In this document: in pieces, positions 25,540 through 33,788 of the stretch
Layout of the letters: every line of letters starts with the position of its first letter
Position numbering within the stretch: position 1 is the stretch's first letter
Origin: Acidiphilium multivorum AIU301
GTDB lineage: Bacteria > Pseudomonadota > Alphaproteobacteria > Acetobacterales > Acetobacteraceae
Reading direction: 5' to 3'
DNA length: 64,000 bases
Assembly (NCBI RefSeq): GCF_000202835.1
Contig: NC_015186.1
Span: 930,001-994,000 of the forward strand
Position numbers and translations under genes: made by a program
Notes under the pieces: model-generated
Database searches by the model: none
Seen by the model: the letters and a program-made list of their open reading frames with translations, nothing else
What the model was told of the DNA's origin: nothing

Positions 25540-25658
25540 AGTGTCCTGCCCCTGAAATTCGTGGGTGAATTTCAGGGACAAGCAGGCCACTAAACTATTG
25601 TTTTTTCCAGTGTCCACTTTGAATCTGAAATCCGATGGATTTCAGATTCGGGACACTA
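25539..25658. repeat. 120-bp palindromic repeat element, copy A (full length)
   Basis: The element is bounded by the inverted ends TAGTGTCC (25539-25546) and GGACACTA (25651-25658). It carries two internal hairpins: CCCTGAAATTC/GAATTTCAGGG and GAATCTGAAATCC/GGATTTCAGATTC with a 3-base loop. A related copy is at 30386-30502 and a truncated inverted one at 54636-54712. The right end supplies the ilvD stop codon (TAG, 25656-25658). It looks like a non-autonomous mobile repeat (MITE or REP-like); it encodes no protein. Confidence 0.8.
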
Positions 25659-27509
25659 GCGCCCGCGCTGCACCTGCGTCACGTCGCGCACCGCGCCGTT
25701 GGCCGCACTCGTGGTCAGCGCCGCATAGGCCTGCAGCGCGGCGGAGACCACGCGCTCGCGCGCGGCCGGTTTCCACGCCGCCTTGCCCTTCGCCTCCATC
25801 GCCGCGCGCCGCGCTTCCAGCGTCGCCTCGTCGAGCTTCACGTCGAGCTTGCGGTTCGGGATGTCGATGGCGATGATGTCGCCCTCCTCGACCAGCCCGA
25901 TCGCCCCGCCCTGCGCCGCTTCCGGCGAGATATGCCCGATCGACAGCCCCGCCGTGCCGCCGGAGAACCGCCCGTCGGTGATCAGCGCGCAGGATTTCCC
26001 GAGGCCCTTCGATTTCAGGTACGAGGTCGGATACAGCATCTCCTGCATCCCCGGCCCGCCTTTCGGCCCCTCGTAGCGGATCAGCACCACGTCGCCCGCC
26101 TTCACCCTGTCGCCGAGAATGCCGGCGACCGCGTCTTCCTGGCTCTCGAAGATCCGCGCCGGCCCCTCGAAGACGAGGATCGACGCATCGACGCCGGCCG
26201 TCTTCACGATCGCGCCGTCGAGCGCGATGTTGCCATACAGCACGGCGAGCCCGCCATCCTTGCTGAACGCGTGCTCGGCGTCGCGGATGACGCCCTTCTC
26301 GCGGTCGAGATCGAGGCTCTCGTAGCGCCGGCTCTGGCTGAACGCCTCCGTCGTCCGCACCCCGCCGGGGGCGGCGCTGTAGAGCGTCTTCGCCGTCTCG
26401 CCGCCGCGCATCACGTCCCAGCGGTCGATCGCCTCGCCGATCGTCTTCTCGTGCACCGTGGCGCAGTCGCGATGGATCAGCCCGGCGCGGTCGAGCGCGC
26501 CGAGAATGCCCATGATGCCGCCGGCGCGGTGCACGTCCTCCATGTGGACATTGCTGACCGAGGGCGAGACCTTGCAGAGATTGGGCACCCGGCGCGACAG
26601 CCGGTCGATGTCCGCCATGGTGAAGTCGAGTTCCGCCTCGCGTGCCGCGGCCAGCAGGTGCAGCACCGTGTTGGTCGACCCGCCCATCGCGATATCGAGC
26701 GACATCGCGTTCTCGAACGCCTTGAACCCGCCGATCCGGCGCGGCAGCACGCCCTCGTCGTCCTGCTCGTAATAGCGCCGGGCGAGATCGACGATCTGCC
26801 ATCCCGCCTCGACGAACAGCCGCTTGCGGTCGGCATGGGTGGCGAGCAGCGAGCCGTTGCCCGGCAGGGCGAGGCCGAGCGCCTCGGTCAGGCAGTTCAT
26901 CGAATTGGCGGTGAACATGCCCGAGCACGAGCCGCAGGTGGGGCAGGCGGAGCGCTCCATCACCGCGGCCTGCTCGTCGGTCTTGGTCGGGTCGGCGGCG
27001 ACGACCATGGCGGTGATCAGGTCGGCGGCCCTGGTCTCGCCATCGGCGATGTATTTGCCCGCCTCCATCGGCCCGCCCGAGACGAAGATGGTCGGGATGT
27101 TCAGCCGCATCGCCGCCATCAGCATGCCCGGCGTGATCTTGTCGCAGTTGGAAATGCAGACCAGCGCGTCGGCGCAATGGGCGTTGACCATGTATTCCAC
27201 CGCATCGGCGATCAGCTCGCGCGAGGGCAGCGAATACAGCATGCCGCCATGACCCATGGCGATGCCGTCATCGACGGCGATGGTGTTGAACTCCTTCGCC
27301 ACCCCGCCGGCCGCCTCGATCTCGCGGGCGACGAGCTGGCCGAGATCCTTCAGGTGCACATGGCCCGGCACGAACTGGGTGAAGGAATTGGCGATGGCGA
27401 TGATCGGCTTGCCGAAATCCGCATCGCCCATGCCGGTCGCGCGCCACAGCGCGCGGGCGCCCGCCATGTTGCGGCCGTGGGTGGAGGTGCGGGAACGGTA
27501 TTGGGGCAT
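25656..27509 (-). CDS. ilvD: Dihydroxy-acid dehydratase
   Basis: This 617-residue enzyme dehydrates dihydroxy acids in valine, isoleucine and pantothenate synthesis. It has the Fe-S/metal motifs [37 protein letters not shown] and [21 protein letters not shown] at 27509 gives [20 protein letters not shown], the usual N-terminus; an ATG at 27533 would add eight residues. The length equals the E. coli enzyme. The stop codon lies inside the end of the 120-bp repeat, so insertion of the repeat may have changed the last residues. Confidence 0.97.
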   Translation of the reverse strand: MPQYRSRTSTHGRNMAGARALWRATGMGDADFGKPIIAIANSFTQFVPGHVHLKDLGQLVAREIEAAGGVAKEFNTIAVDDGIAMGHGGMLYSLPSRELIADAVEYMVNAHCADALVCISNCDKITPGMLMAAMRLNIPTIFVSGGPMEAGKYIADGETRAADLITAMVVAADPTKTDEQAAVMERSACPTCGSCSGMFTANSMNCLTEALGLALPGNGSLLATHADRKRLFVEAGWQIVDLARRYYEQDDEGVLPRRIGGFKAFENAMSLDIAMGGSTNTVLHLLAAAREAELDFTMADIDRLSRRVPNLCKVSPSVSNVHMEDVHRAGGIMGILGALDRAGLIHRDCATVHEKTIGEAIDRWDVMRGGETAKTLYSAAPGGVRTTEAFSQSRRYESLDLDREKGVIRDAEHAFSKDGGLAVLYGNIALDGAIVKTAGVDASILVFEGPARIFESQEDAVAGILGDRVKAGDVVLIRYEGPKGGPGMQEMLYPTSYLKSKGLGKSCALITDGRFSGGTAGLSIGHISPEAAQGGAIGLVEEGDIIAIDIPNRKLDVKLDEATLEARRAAMEAKGKAAWKPAARERVVSAALQAYAALTTSAANGAVRDVTQVQRGR

Positions 27510-27570
27510 GGTGTCTCGTTTCCAGTCTGGCAATTTTGCCGGTTACTATAGGGTCAGGACCGGTGCCGCG

Positions 27571-27777
27571 CTACCCTGCGCCGGTCAGGGCGAACACCCG
27601 CAGCGCCGAGGCGAGCGGGCGGTCCGGGTCGCGCGCGGCGTCGACCTCGCCGACCAGCGTGCCCAGCGCCACGCCGCGCCGCGCCGCCGCCGCCTCCAGC
27701 GCCGTCCAGAATTCCGGCTCCAGCGCCACGCTGGTGCGGTGCCCGGAGAGCGACAGGCTGCGCTTCTCGAGGTTCAT
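27571..27777 (-). CDS. Small ribbon-helix-helix domain protein
   Basis: This 68-residue protein reads MNLEKRSLSLSGHRTSVALE with the helical stretch PEFWTALEAAAARRGVALGT. It matches the single-domain RHH_4-like proteins common in alphaproteobacteria. A DNA-binding role is possible: the strand SGHRTSVALE would contact DNA as a dimer. Its ATG overlaps the hpnN stop (ATGA, 27774-27777), so it is translated with the exporter gene. The reading frame continues upstream inside hpnN, but that part is shadow sequence. Confidence 0.75.
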   Translation of the reverse strand: MNLEKRSLSLSGHRTSVALEPEFWTALEAAAARRGVALGTLVGEVDAARDPDRPLASALRVFALTGAG

Positions 27778-30350
27778 TCCCGCCGCGGCAGCACGTAGAG
27801 CAGGGCCGGCAGGAACACGAAGGTGGCGATCAGCACGGCCAGCAGGCTGAGCAGCAGCAGCGCGCCGAGGCTCGCCGTGCCGCGGTCCTGCGAGGCGGCG
27901 AGCGAGCCGAAGGCGGTGCCGGTGGTCAGCGCCGAGAACAGCACGGCCCGCGCCGTGGCCGAGCCCAGCAGGTGCTTCATCCCGTCGCGCCAGTTCATCA
28001 CGAAATACACGTTGAACGAGACGCCGACGCCGAGCAGCAGCGGCAGCGCGATGATGTTCGCATAGTTCAGCTGCAGCCCGGCGAGATGGGCGAACAGCGC
28101 GGTGAGAACGGCCGACAGCGCCAGGGTGAGCACCACCAGCGCCGAATCCCGCGCCGAGCGGAGAAACAGCATCAGGATCAGCCCGATCGCGGCGGCGGCC
28201 AGGGCGGCGGCCTCGCGGAAGGCGCCGAGGATGGTCTGCGCCGTCGCCACCGTGGTCGCCGCCGGCCCGGCCGCGACCGGCACCACCGTCTCCACCGCCC
28301 GCACGAAGCGCCACAACCCCGCCGAGCTTTGCGCCGCCGCGGTCGGAATCACCTGCACCCGCACCTCGCCGCCCGGCAGGAACCAGTCCCGCTTCACCGA
28401 CTGCGGCAGGTTCGCCGCCGTGATCTCCTGCGCCGAGAGCGCCTGGTTCAGCCTCGTCAGCGCATCCGGCAGATAACGGGTGAGGGCGGCGTTCATCGCC
28501 ATCACCCGCGCGTCGGGAGCGGACTTCAGCTGCTCCAGCGCGGCGCCGATGCCGAGCAGCGGGGAGTCCTTCGGCAGCTTGCCCGCGACCGCGGCGATCT
28601 CCGCCGCCGCCTTCGCCGCCGCCGCGCGCAGGCGCTGCGGCGTCACCGCGGGCGGCGTGCCGGCCGCGAGGCTCGGCGCCAGGATGCCCTGCGTCTGCCG
28701 GATCATGCCGAGCTTGGCCGCCTGGTGCTGCGGCACGAAGGTCGCGCCGGAAATCACCTGCGAGACCTCGGGGAGCTTGCCAAGCCGCGCCGAAAGCTGC
28801 CGCGCATCCTCGACATTCTTCGCCAGGACATTGATGTAGAAAGGATTCGTGACCGATTTGTCGAGCAGCGAATGCAGCGTCCGCATCGCCTCCGTATTCG
28901 GGTTCTGGGTGTCGAGCGGGTTGGCGTCGAACTGCAGCGTGGCGGCGGCGAGAATGCCGGCGATCGCCACCGCGGCGAAAATGCCGAGCACCGGGCGGCC
29001 GTGCCGCTGCAGCGCGCTGTCGCCCCAGTCGCCGAGCGGAAAGCCGATCCGCTCCGCCTCGCCGCGCGGCCGCGTGTAGGCGAGCAGGGCGGGCAGGAAG
29101 GTGATCGTGCAGATGAAGGCGATCACCATGCCGATCCCGGCGATCAGCCCCAGTTCGGCGACGCCCACGAAGCTGGTCGGCACGAAGGCGAGAAAGCCGC
29201 AGGCCGTCGCCCCGGCGGCGAGCGCGATCTGCACCCCCGCCTCGTCGGCGGCGCCGATCAGCGCCAGCGCGGGGTCGTCCACCCGGCGGCGCACGTCGCG
29301 CAGCCGCACGCAGAACTGGATCGCGAAATCGACCGCGAGGCCGACGAACAGGATCGCGAAGGCCACCGAGATCAGGTTCAGCGTGCCGATGGCGAGGGCG
29401 GCGAAGCTGATCGTCAGCGCAAGTCCCGCGAGCAGCGTGGCGAGGATCGGCACGATCATCCGCCACGACCGCACCGCGAGCAGCAGCCAGAGCGTGATCA
29501 GCGCGGTGCTGATGAGCAGCCCGGCCACCATCCCCTGGGTCAGGCTGGCGAACTGCTCGTCCGAAAGCGGGATCTGCCCCGTGTAGCTGATCCGCGCCGA
29601 GCCGTCCTTCACCTCCGGCAGCCTGGCGATGATCCGCCGCAGCGCCGCCGTCGCCACCCCGCCCGGCTCCAGCGCGCCGTGATCGAGAACCGGATGGATC
29701 AGCACGAAGCGCACATTGCCCTGCTCCGCGGCCACCCCCGGCATCAGCAGCGACTGCCACGAGAGCGGCGCGGGATGCCCGGCCGCCGCGGCCGCCAGCG
29801 CCTTGCGGAAGGTGTCGAGCTGGGCGCGGTAGGGGGCGAGGTTGGCCTGCCCCGCGCCGACGCCCACCGCCATCAGGTCGAGCGCCTTGAACAGCCCGGC
29901 GGCGGAGGGATCGGCCGAGAGCTGGCCGAGAAAGGGCTGGGCGGTGACGATCGAGTTCAGCAATGTGGCGAGCTGCGTCTCGGGCAGCAGCAGCAGGCCG
30001 TCGCGGTCGTAGAAACTGCCGGTGCCGGGGCGCGAGGCATCGTGGAAATGGGTCTTGTCCTCCGCCACCTTCGCGGCCAGCGCCTTCGCCGTCGCGTCCG
30101 CCGTCTCCGGCACATCGGCGCGCACCACCGCGACGATGAGGTTCTGGAACTGCGGGAACGCCCGGTCGAACTTCATCTGCTCCTGCCGCCAGGGCAGGCT
30201 GGCGGCGAAGAGGTGATCGGTATTGGTGTCGATCCCGAGATGGGACGACGTATAGGCGAGCCCGAGCACGATCGCGGCCAGATAGGCCGCGATCACCGCC
30301 CGCGCGTGGCGGCGGCTCAGGGCGACCGCGGTCATGATCAGTCTTCGCAT
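27774..30350 (-). CDS. hpnN: Hopanoid-associated RND (MMPL) transporter HpnN
   Basis: This 858-residue RND-superfamily membrane protein has two halves, each with one leading membrane helix, a large periplasmic loop and a five-helix bundle. The start reads TAVALSRRHARAVIAAYLAA, with SSHLGIDTNTDHLFAASLPWRQ beginning the first periplasmic loop. That is characteristic of HpnN, which moves hopanoids to the outer membrane. Membrane motifs such as ILFVGLAVDFAIQFCVRLRD are present. No other hopanoid gene is nearby. An ATG at 30335 is an alternative start. The downstream overlapping RHH gene is co-translated. Confidence 0.87.
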   Translation of the reverse strand: MRRLIMTAVALSRRHARAVIAAYLAAIVLGLAYTSSHLGIDTNTDHLFAASLPWRQEQMKFDRAFPQFQNLIVAVVRADVPETADATAKALAAKVAEDKTHFHDASRPGTGSFYDRDGLLLLPETQLATLLNSIVTAQPFLGQLSADPSAAGLFKALDLMAVGVGAGQANLAPYRAQLDTFRKALAAAAAGHPAPLSWQSLLMPGVAAEQGNVRFVLIHPVLDHGALEPGGVATAALRRIIARLPEVKDGSARISYTGQIPLSDEQFASLTQGMVAGLLISTALITLWLLLAVRSWRMIVPILATLLAGLALTISFAALAIGTLNLISVAFAILFVGLAVDFAIQFCVRLRDVRRRVDDPALALIGAADEAGVQIALAAGATACGFLAFVPTSFVGVAELGLIAGIGMVIAFICTITFLPALLAYTRPRGEAERIGFPLGDWGDSALQRHGRPVLGIFAAVAIAGILAAATLQFDANPLDTQNPNTEAMRTLHSLLDKSVTNPFYINVLAKNVEDARQLSARLGKLPEVSQVISGATFVPQHQAAKLGMIRQTQGILAPSLAAGTPPAVTPQRLRAAAAKAAAEIAAVAGKLPKDSPLLGIGAALEQLKSAPDARVMAMNAALTRYLPDALTRLNQALSAQEITAANLPQSVKRDWFLPGGEVRVQVIPTAAAQSSAGLWRFVRAVETVVPVAAGPAATTVATAQTILGAFREAAALAAAAIGLILMLFLRSARDSALVVLTLALSAVLTALFAHLAGLQLNYANIIALPLLLGVGVSFNVYFVMNWRDGMKHLLGSATARAVLFSALTTGTAFGSLAASQDRGTASLGALLLLSLLAVLIATFVFLPALLYVLPRRE

Positions 30351-30385
30351 CGAACGGTTCCGGTCCGTGGTCGCATACCGTGCCC

Positions 30386-30502
30386 TGGTGTCCCGCGCTG
30401 AGATCCGGAGTGAATTTCAGCGCCGATCAGGTCACGAATATGTTGATTTTACGAGTGTCCACTTGAGTCTGAAACCCGGCGGACTTCAGTGTCGGGACAC
30501 TA
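30386..30502. repeat. Palindromic repeat element, copy B (diverged)
   Basis: This 117-bp copy runs in the same direction as copy A, from TGGTGTCC (30386-30393) to GGACACTA (30495-30502), and includes the shared AGTGTCCACTT core. Its first hairpin is GCGCTGAGAT/ATTTCAGCGC: the outer pairs differ from copy A on both arms together, so base pairing is kept. It occupies the gap between hpnN and the TAXI gene. Confidence 0.75.
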
Positions 30503-30550
30503 GGCCCTGCGCCATGGCGCGGCAAGACAATGGCCCCGCGCCGGGCGGCG

Positions 30551-31534
30551 TCAGCCGCGCACCAGCGCGTCCGGCACGGCGAGCCCCGCCTCGCGCAGCG
30601 CCGCCGCCGCGCCGGGGTGGAAGGGCACCGGCGAACTGCGGTCGATCCAGCCCGCGTCCAGCCGCGCCGGCCCGCTGCCGGGCAGGGTGCGCAGCAGGGC
30701 GGCGCGATGGATCAGCGCCGCCCGCGTCACCGCATGGGCCAGCCCTTCCGGCAGGTTCGCCGCACCGATGGCGATCGCCTCGGAGCCGATCGTCGCCACC
30801 GCGGCGGACAGATGCGGCAGCGCGTCGCGGCCGATCACCGTCGGCCCGATGCCGGGCAGCGCCCGCCGCGCCGCCGCGATCTCGCCCCGCTCGAAGCCGA
30901 TCAGGTTGTAGCCGCCGCTCGCCGCCGCGGCGCGGACCGCCGGCAGCGGCGTGACGCCGAAAAAGGCGCAGGCGTCGATCCGGCCCTTTTGCAGCAGTTC
31001 GATCTGCTCGTGATAAAGCCCGTCGATCGCCAGCTGCGGCCGCACCCCGGCGGCGGTGAGCGCCGCCGCCGCCAGCACCGCCCCGGCACCGCCGGCCGGG
31101 CCGACGCCGATCCGCTTGCCGTCCAGGTCGCGCAGCCGGCGCAACCCGCTCCGCGCCGGCGCGAAAATCTGCAGGCTCGCGCCGAAGACCGGAAACAGGG
31201 CGCGGAATCCCTGGAGCTTCACGCCGCTGGTCCAGGCGCCCTGGCCCATCCAGGCCTGTTCGGCGACGGCCAGCACCGCGAGGCCCAGCTGTGCCGCGTG
31301 CTGCTCCACCAGCAGGATGTTGGCGGCGCTGCCGCCGGATGCGCGGTAGGACACGGAAATCCGCGCGGCCTTCTGCGCCAGCTGTCCCCATGCCTGGCCA
31401 TAGACCGAGAACCCGCCGCCCGGCTGGCCGGTCCCCATCGTGATGGCCACCGGCATCACCGGCAGGCTCGCCGCCCGCGCCGCCAGAGGCGCCCCGGCCA
31501 TCGCCCCCAACACCGCGCGCCGTCCCCGCGCCAT
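30551..31534 (-). CDS. TAXI-family TRAP transporter solute-binding protein
   Basis: This 327-residue exported protein has a short signal region (MARGRRAVLGAMAGAPLAAR), then the TAXI hallmarks VAITMGTGQPGGGFSVYGQAW and ISVSYRASGGSAANILLVE and a later DLDGKRIGVGPAGGAGAVL. It would bind a small carboxylate, such as glutamate or a C4-dicarboxylate, in the periplasm. ATG at 31534 has AGGAG at ideal spacing; earlier in-frame starts exist at 31540, 31552 and 31606. No TRAP membrane subunit is encoded next to it, so it must work with a permease elsewhere or have another role such as sensing. Confidence 0.85.
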   Translation of the reverse strand: MARGRRAVLGAMAGAPLAARAASLPVMPVAITMGTGQPGGGFSVYGQAWGQLAQKAARISVSYRASGGSAANILLVEQHAAQLGLAVLAVAEQAWMGQGAWTSGVKLQGFRALFPVFGASLQIFAPARSGLRRLRDLDGKRIGVGPAGGAGAVLAAAALTAAGVRPQLAIDGLYHEQIELLQKGRIDACAFFGVTPLPAVRAAAASGGYNLIGFERGEIAAARRALPGIGPTVIGRDALPHLSAAVATIGSEAIAIGAANLPEGLAHAVTRAALIHRAALLRTLPGSGPARLDAGWIDRSSPVPFHPGAAAALREAGLAVPDALVRG

Positions 31535-31687
31535 TGCCATTCTCCTCGTCATGTCCCGCGTTGTTCCGCCCGATTTGGGCGAATTCAGGGCGCAGCCTCC
31601 TGCCATGCCCGATCCGTCGCACCGGACACGACGTGATCACGAAACCGGTACGTTCGCTTAAAATACGAAACCATCGGCAAGGCAAAT

Positions 31688-32638
31688 TCAGGTCAGGTTG
31701 CGGATCCGCTCCAGCCCGGCCAGCAGGGCCGCGCGAATGCCCGGCTCCAGCGCCGAGTGTCCGGCGTCCGGCACCACCGTCAGCCGCGCGGCGGGCCAGG
31801 CGTCGGCGAGGTCGAAGGCGGAATTCGGCGGGCAGATCATGTCATAGCGCCCCTGCACGATCTCGCCCGGCACGCCGGCCAGCCGTCCCATCCCGGCCAG
31901 CAGCCCGTCCGGCGGCAGGAACAGGTTGTTCAGGAAGTAATACGCCTCGATCCGCGCGAGCCCGAGCGAGGTGCGGTCCTGCGCGAAGGCGCTCACCGTC
32001 TCGTAGCTCGGCAGCAGCGTCGAGCACGATCCCTCATAGACCGACCAGGCCTGCGCCGCCGGCAGGTGAATGGCCGGATCGGGGTCGCAGAGCCGGCGGA
32101 AATAGCTCCCCAGCAGATCGCCCCGCTCCGCCTCGGGCAGGAAGTTCACCAGCGCCGCGTGCGCATCGGGGAAGAAGCGGGCGATTCCTTCGAGGAACCA
32201 TTCCACCTCGCTCGGCCGGCCGAGGAAGATGCCGCGCAGCACCATGCCCATCACCCGCTCGGGATGCGCCTGGGCATAGGCCAGCGCGAGGGTCGATCCC
32301 CAGGAACCGCCGAACAGCAGGAACTGCCTGATGCCGAGATGCTCGCGCAGCGCCTCGATATCCTCGATCAGCGCCGGCGTCGTGTTGCGCGCGAGGCTGC
32401 CCAGCGGCGTCGAGCGCCCGGCGCCGCGCTGGTCGAAGATCACCACGCGCCAGAATGCCGGGTCGAAGAAGCGCCGGTGCACCGCGCCCGCGCCGGCGCC
32501 CGGCCCACCATGCAGGAACAGCACCGGCCGCCCGCGCGGGTTGCCCACCTGCTCCCAGTAGATCACATGCCCGTCGCCGACCGGCAGATACCCCGTCTGA
32601 TACGGGCCGACCTCGGGGAACAGGTCACCCCGCGGCAT
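31688..32638 (-). CDS. pip: Proline iminopeptidase
   Basis: This 316-residue alpha/beta hydrolase of peptidase family S33 has the oxyanion motif HGGPG (43-47), DQRGAGRS, the nucleophile elbow GGSWGS (Ser112) and a late DAGHSALEP histidine. It releases N-terminal proline from peptides in the cytoplasm. The N-terminus LFPEVGPYQTGYLPVGDGH is typical. The start overlaps the end of the aminotransferase gene by 14 bases, so the two are probably co-transcribed despite unrelated functions. Confidence 0.94.
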   Translation of the reverse strand: MPRGDLFPEVGPYQTGYLPVGDGHVIYWEQVGNPRGRPVLFLHGGPGAGAGAVHRRFFDPAFWRVVIFDQRGAGRSTPLGSLARNTTPALIEDIEALREHLGIRQFLLFGGSWGSTLALAYAQAHPERVMGMVLRGIFLGRPSEVEWFLEGIARFFPDAHAALVNFLPEAERGDLLGSYFRRLCDPDPAIHLPAAQAWSVYEGSCSTLLPSYETVSAFAQDRTSLGLARIEAYYFLNNLFLPPDGLLAGMGRLAGVPGEIVQGRYDMICPPNSAFDLADAWPAARLTVVPDAGHSALEPGIRAALLAGLERIRNLT

Positions 32639-33779
32639 CGGCCGCCCCTTCGAGGCAGGCCTCGATCACCCGCGCCACCTGCGCGTCGTCGAGATCGGGA
32701 TGCAGCGGCAGCGCCATGATCCGCGTCGCCACATCCTCCGAAACGGGCAGCGCCGTCCCGTCATGCGAGGCGCGATAGGCCGGCTGGTGATGCAGCGGCT
32801 TCGGATAATACACCGCACTCGGAACACCGCGGGCGCGCAGCCGCGCCTGCATCGCCTCGCGCGCCGCGCCATCGCGCAGCAGCACCGCATAGATCGCCCA
32901 GGCGCTCGAACTCTCCGGCACGCGGACGGGGGTGGCGAACACCGATGCCAGCGCCTCGTCATACCGCCGGGCGATCGTCTCCCGCCGCGCCAGTTCCGCC
33001 TCGAACACGTCGAGCTTGGCGAGCAGCACCGCCGCCTGCAGCGTGTCCAGCCGCCCGTTCATGCCGATCCGCTGCACGTCGTAGCGCGTCGTCCCCTCGC
33101 CATGGGTGCGCAGCGAGCGATACAGCGCCGCGCGCTCGTCACTCTCGGTGAACAGCGCGCCGCCATCGCCATAGGCGCCGAGCGGCTTCGAGGGGAAGAA
33201 ACTCGTCGCCGTCGCATCCGCGGCGCGGCCGAGCCGCTCCCCGCCGAGCGCGGCGCCGAAGGCCTGCGCGCAGTCATCCAGCGTGAACAGCCCGTGCCGG
33301 GCGGCGATGTCGCGCAGCGCCGGCCAGGGCGCGGGCTGCCCGAACAGATCGACCCCGACCACCGCCCGCGGCCGCAGCAATCCGGCCGCGTTCACCGCGC
33401 CGATCCGCGCCTCCAGATGCGCGGGGTCGATCTGGAACGTCGCCGGATCGATATCGACGAAAACCGGCGTCGCGCCGAGCAGCAGCGGCACCTCGGCGGT
33501 CGCGGTATAGGTGAAGGCCGGCAGGAACACGGCATCGCCCGGCCCGATCCCCTCCGCCATCATCGCGATCTGCAGCGCGTCGGTGCCCGAACTCACGCTG
33601 ACGCAATGCGCCGCCCCGCAGAACGCGGCGAGCCGCTGCTCCAGCTCGGTGACTTCGGGGCCGAGGATGAACTGGCCATGCGCCAGCACGGCGTCGATCC
33701 GCGCCCGCAGGCCGGGGCCGAGCCGCGCCTGCTGCGCCTTGAGATCGAGAAACGGAATCGGGGGAAGATCGGTGTCCAT
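32625..33779 (-). CDS. DegT/DnrJ/EryC1/StrS-type sugar-nucleotide aminotransferase
   Basis: This 384-residue PLP enzyme has PLP-phosphate contacts in SVSSGTDALQIAM, LDDCAQAFGA (Asp168/169) and the Schiff-base lysine in FFPSKPLGAYGDGG (Lys198). The family transaminates keto-sugar nucleotides, and closest by eye are WbpE/PglE-like enzymes of surface polysaccharide synthesis. The adjacent upstream gene encodes a nucleotide-sugar 4,6-dehydratase that would supply a 4-keto sugar, so both likely act in one amino-sugar pathway. The gap between them is only nine bases. Confidence 0.92.
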   Translation of the reverse strand: MDTDLPPIPFLDLKAQQARLGPGLRARIDAVLAHGQFILGPEVTELEQRLAAFCGAAHCVSVSSGTDALQIAMMAEGIGPGDAVFLPAFTYTATAEVPLLLGATPVFVDIDPATFQIDPAHLEARIGAVNAAGLLRPRAVVGVDLFGQPAPWPALRDIAARHGLFTLDDCAQAFGAALGGERLGRAADATATSFFPSKPLGAYGDGGALFTESDERAALYRSLRTHGEGTTRYDVQRIGMNGRLDTLQAAVLLAKLDVFEAELARRETIARRYDEALASVFATPVRVPESSSAWAIYAVLLRDGAAREAMQARLRARGVPSAVYYPKPLHHQPAYRASHDGTALPVSEDVATRIMALPLHPDLDDAQVARVIEACLEGAADAAG

Positions 33780-33788
33780 CGGCGTTCT

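Noticed and set aside
27778-29760. Minus-strand open frame inside hpnN upstream of the RHH gene
   Set aside because: It is out of frame with hpnN, with low-complexity composition. Only the part after 27777 has recognisable RHH sequence.
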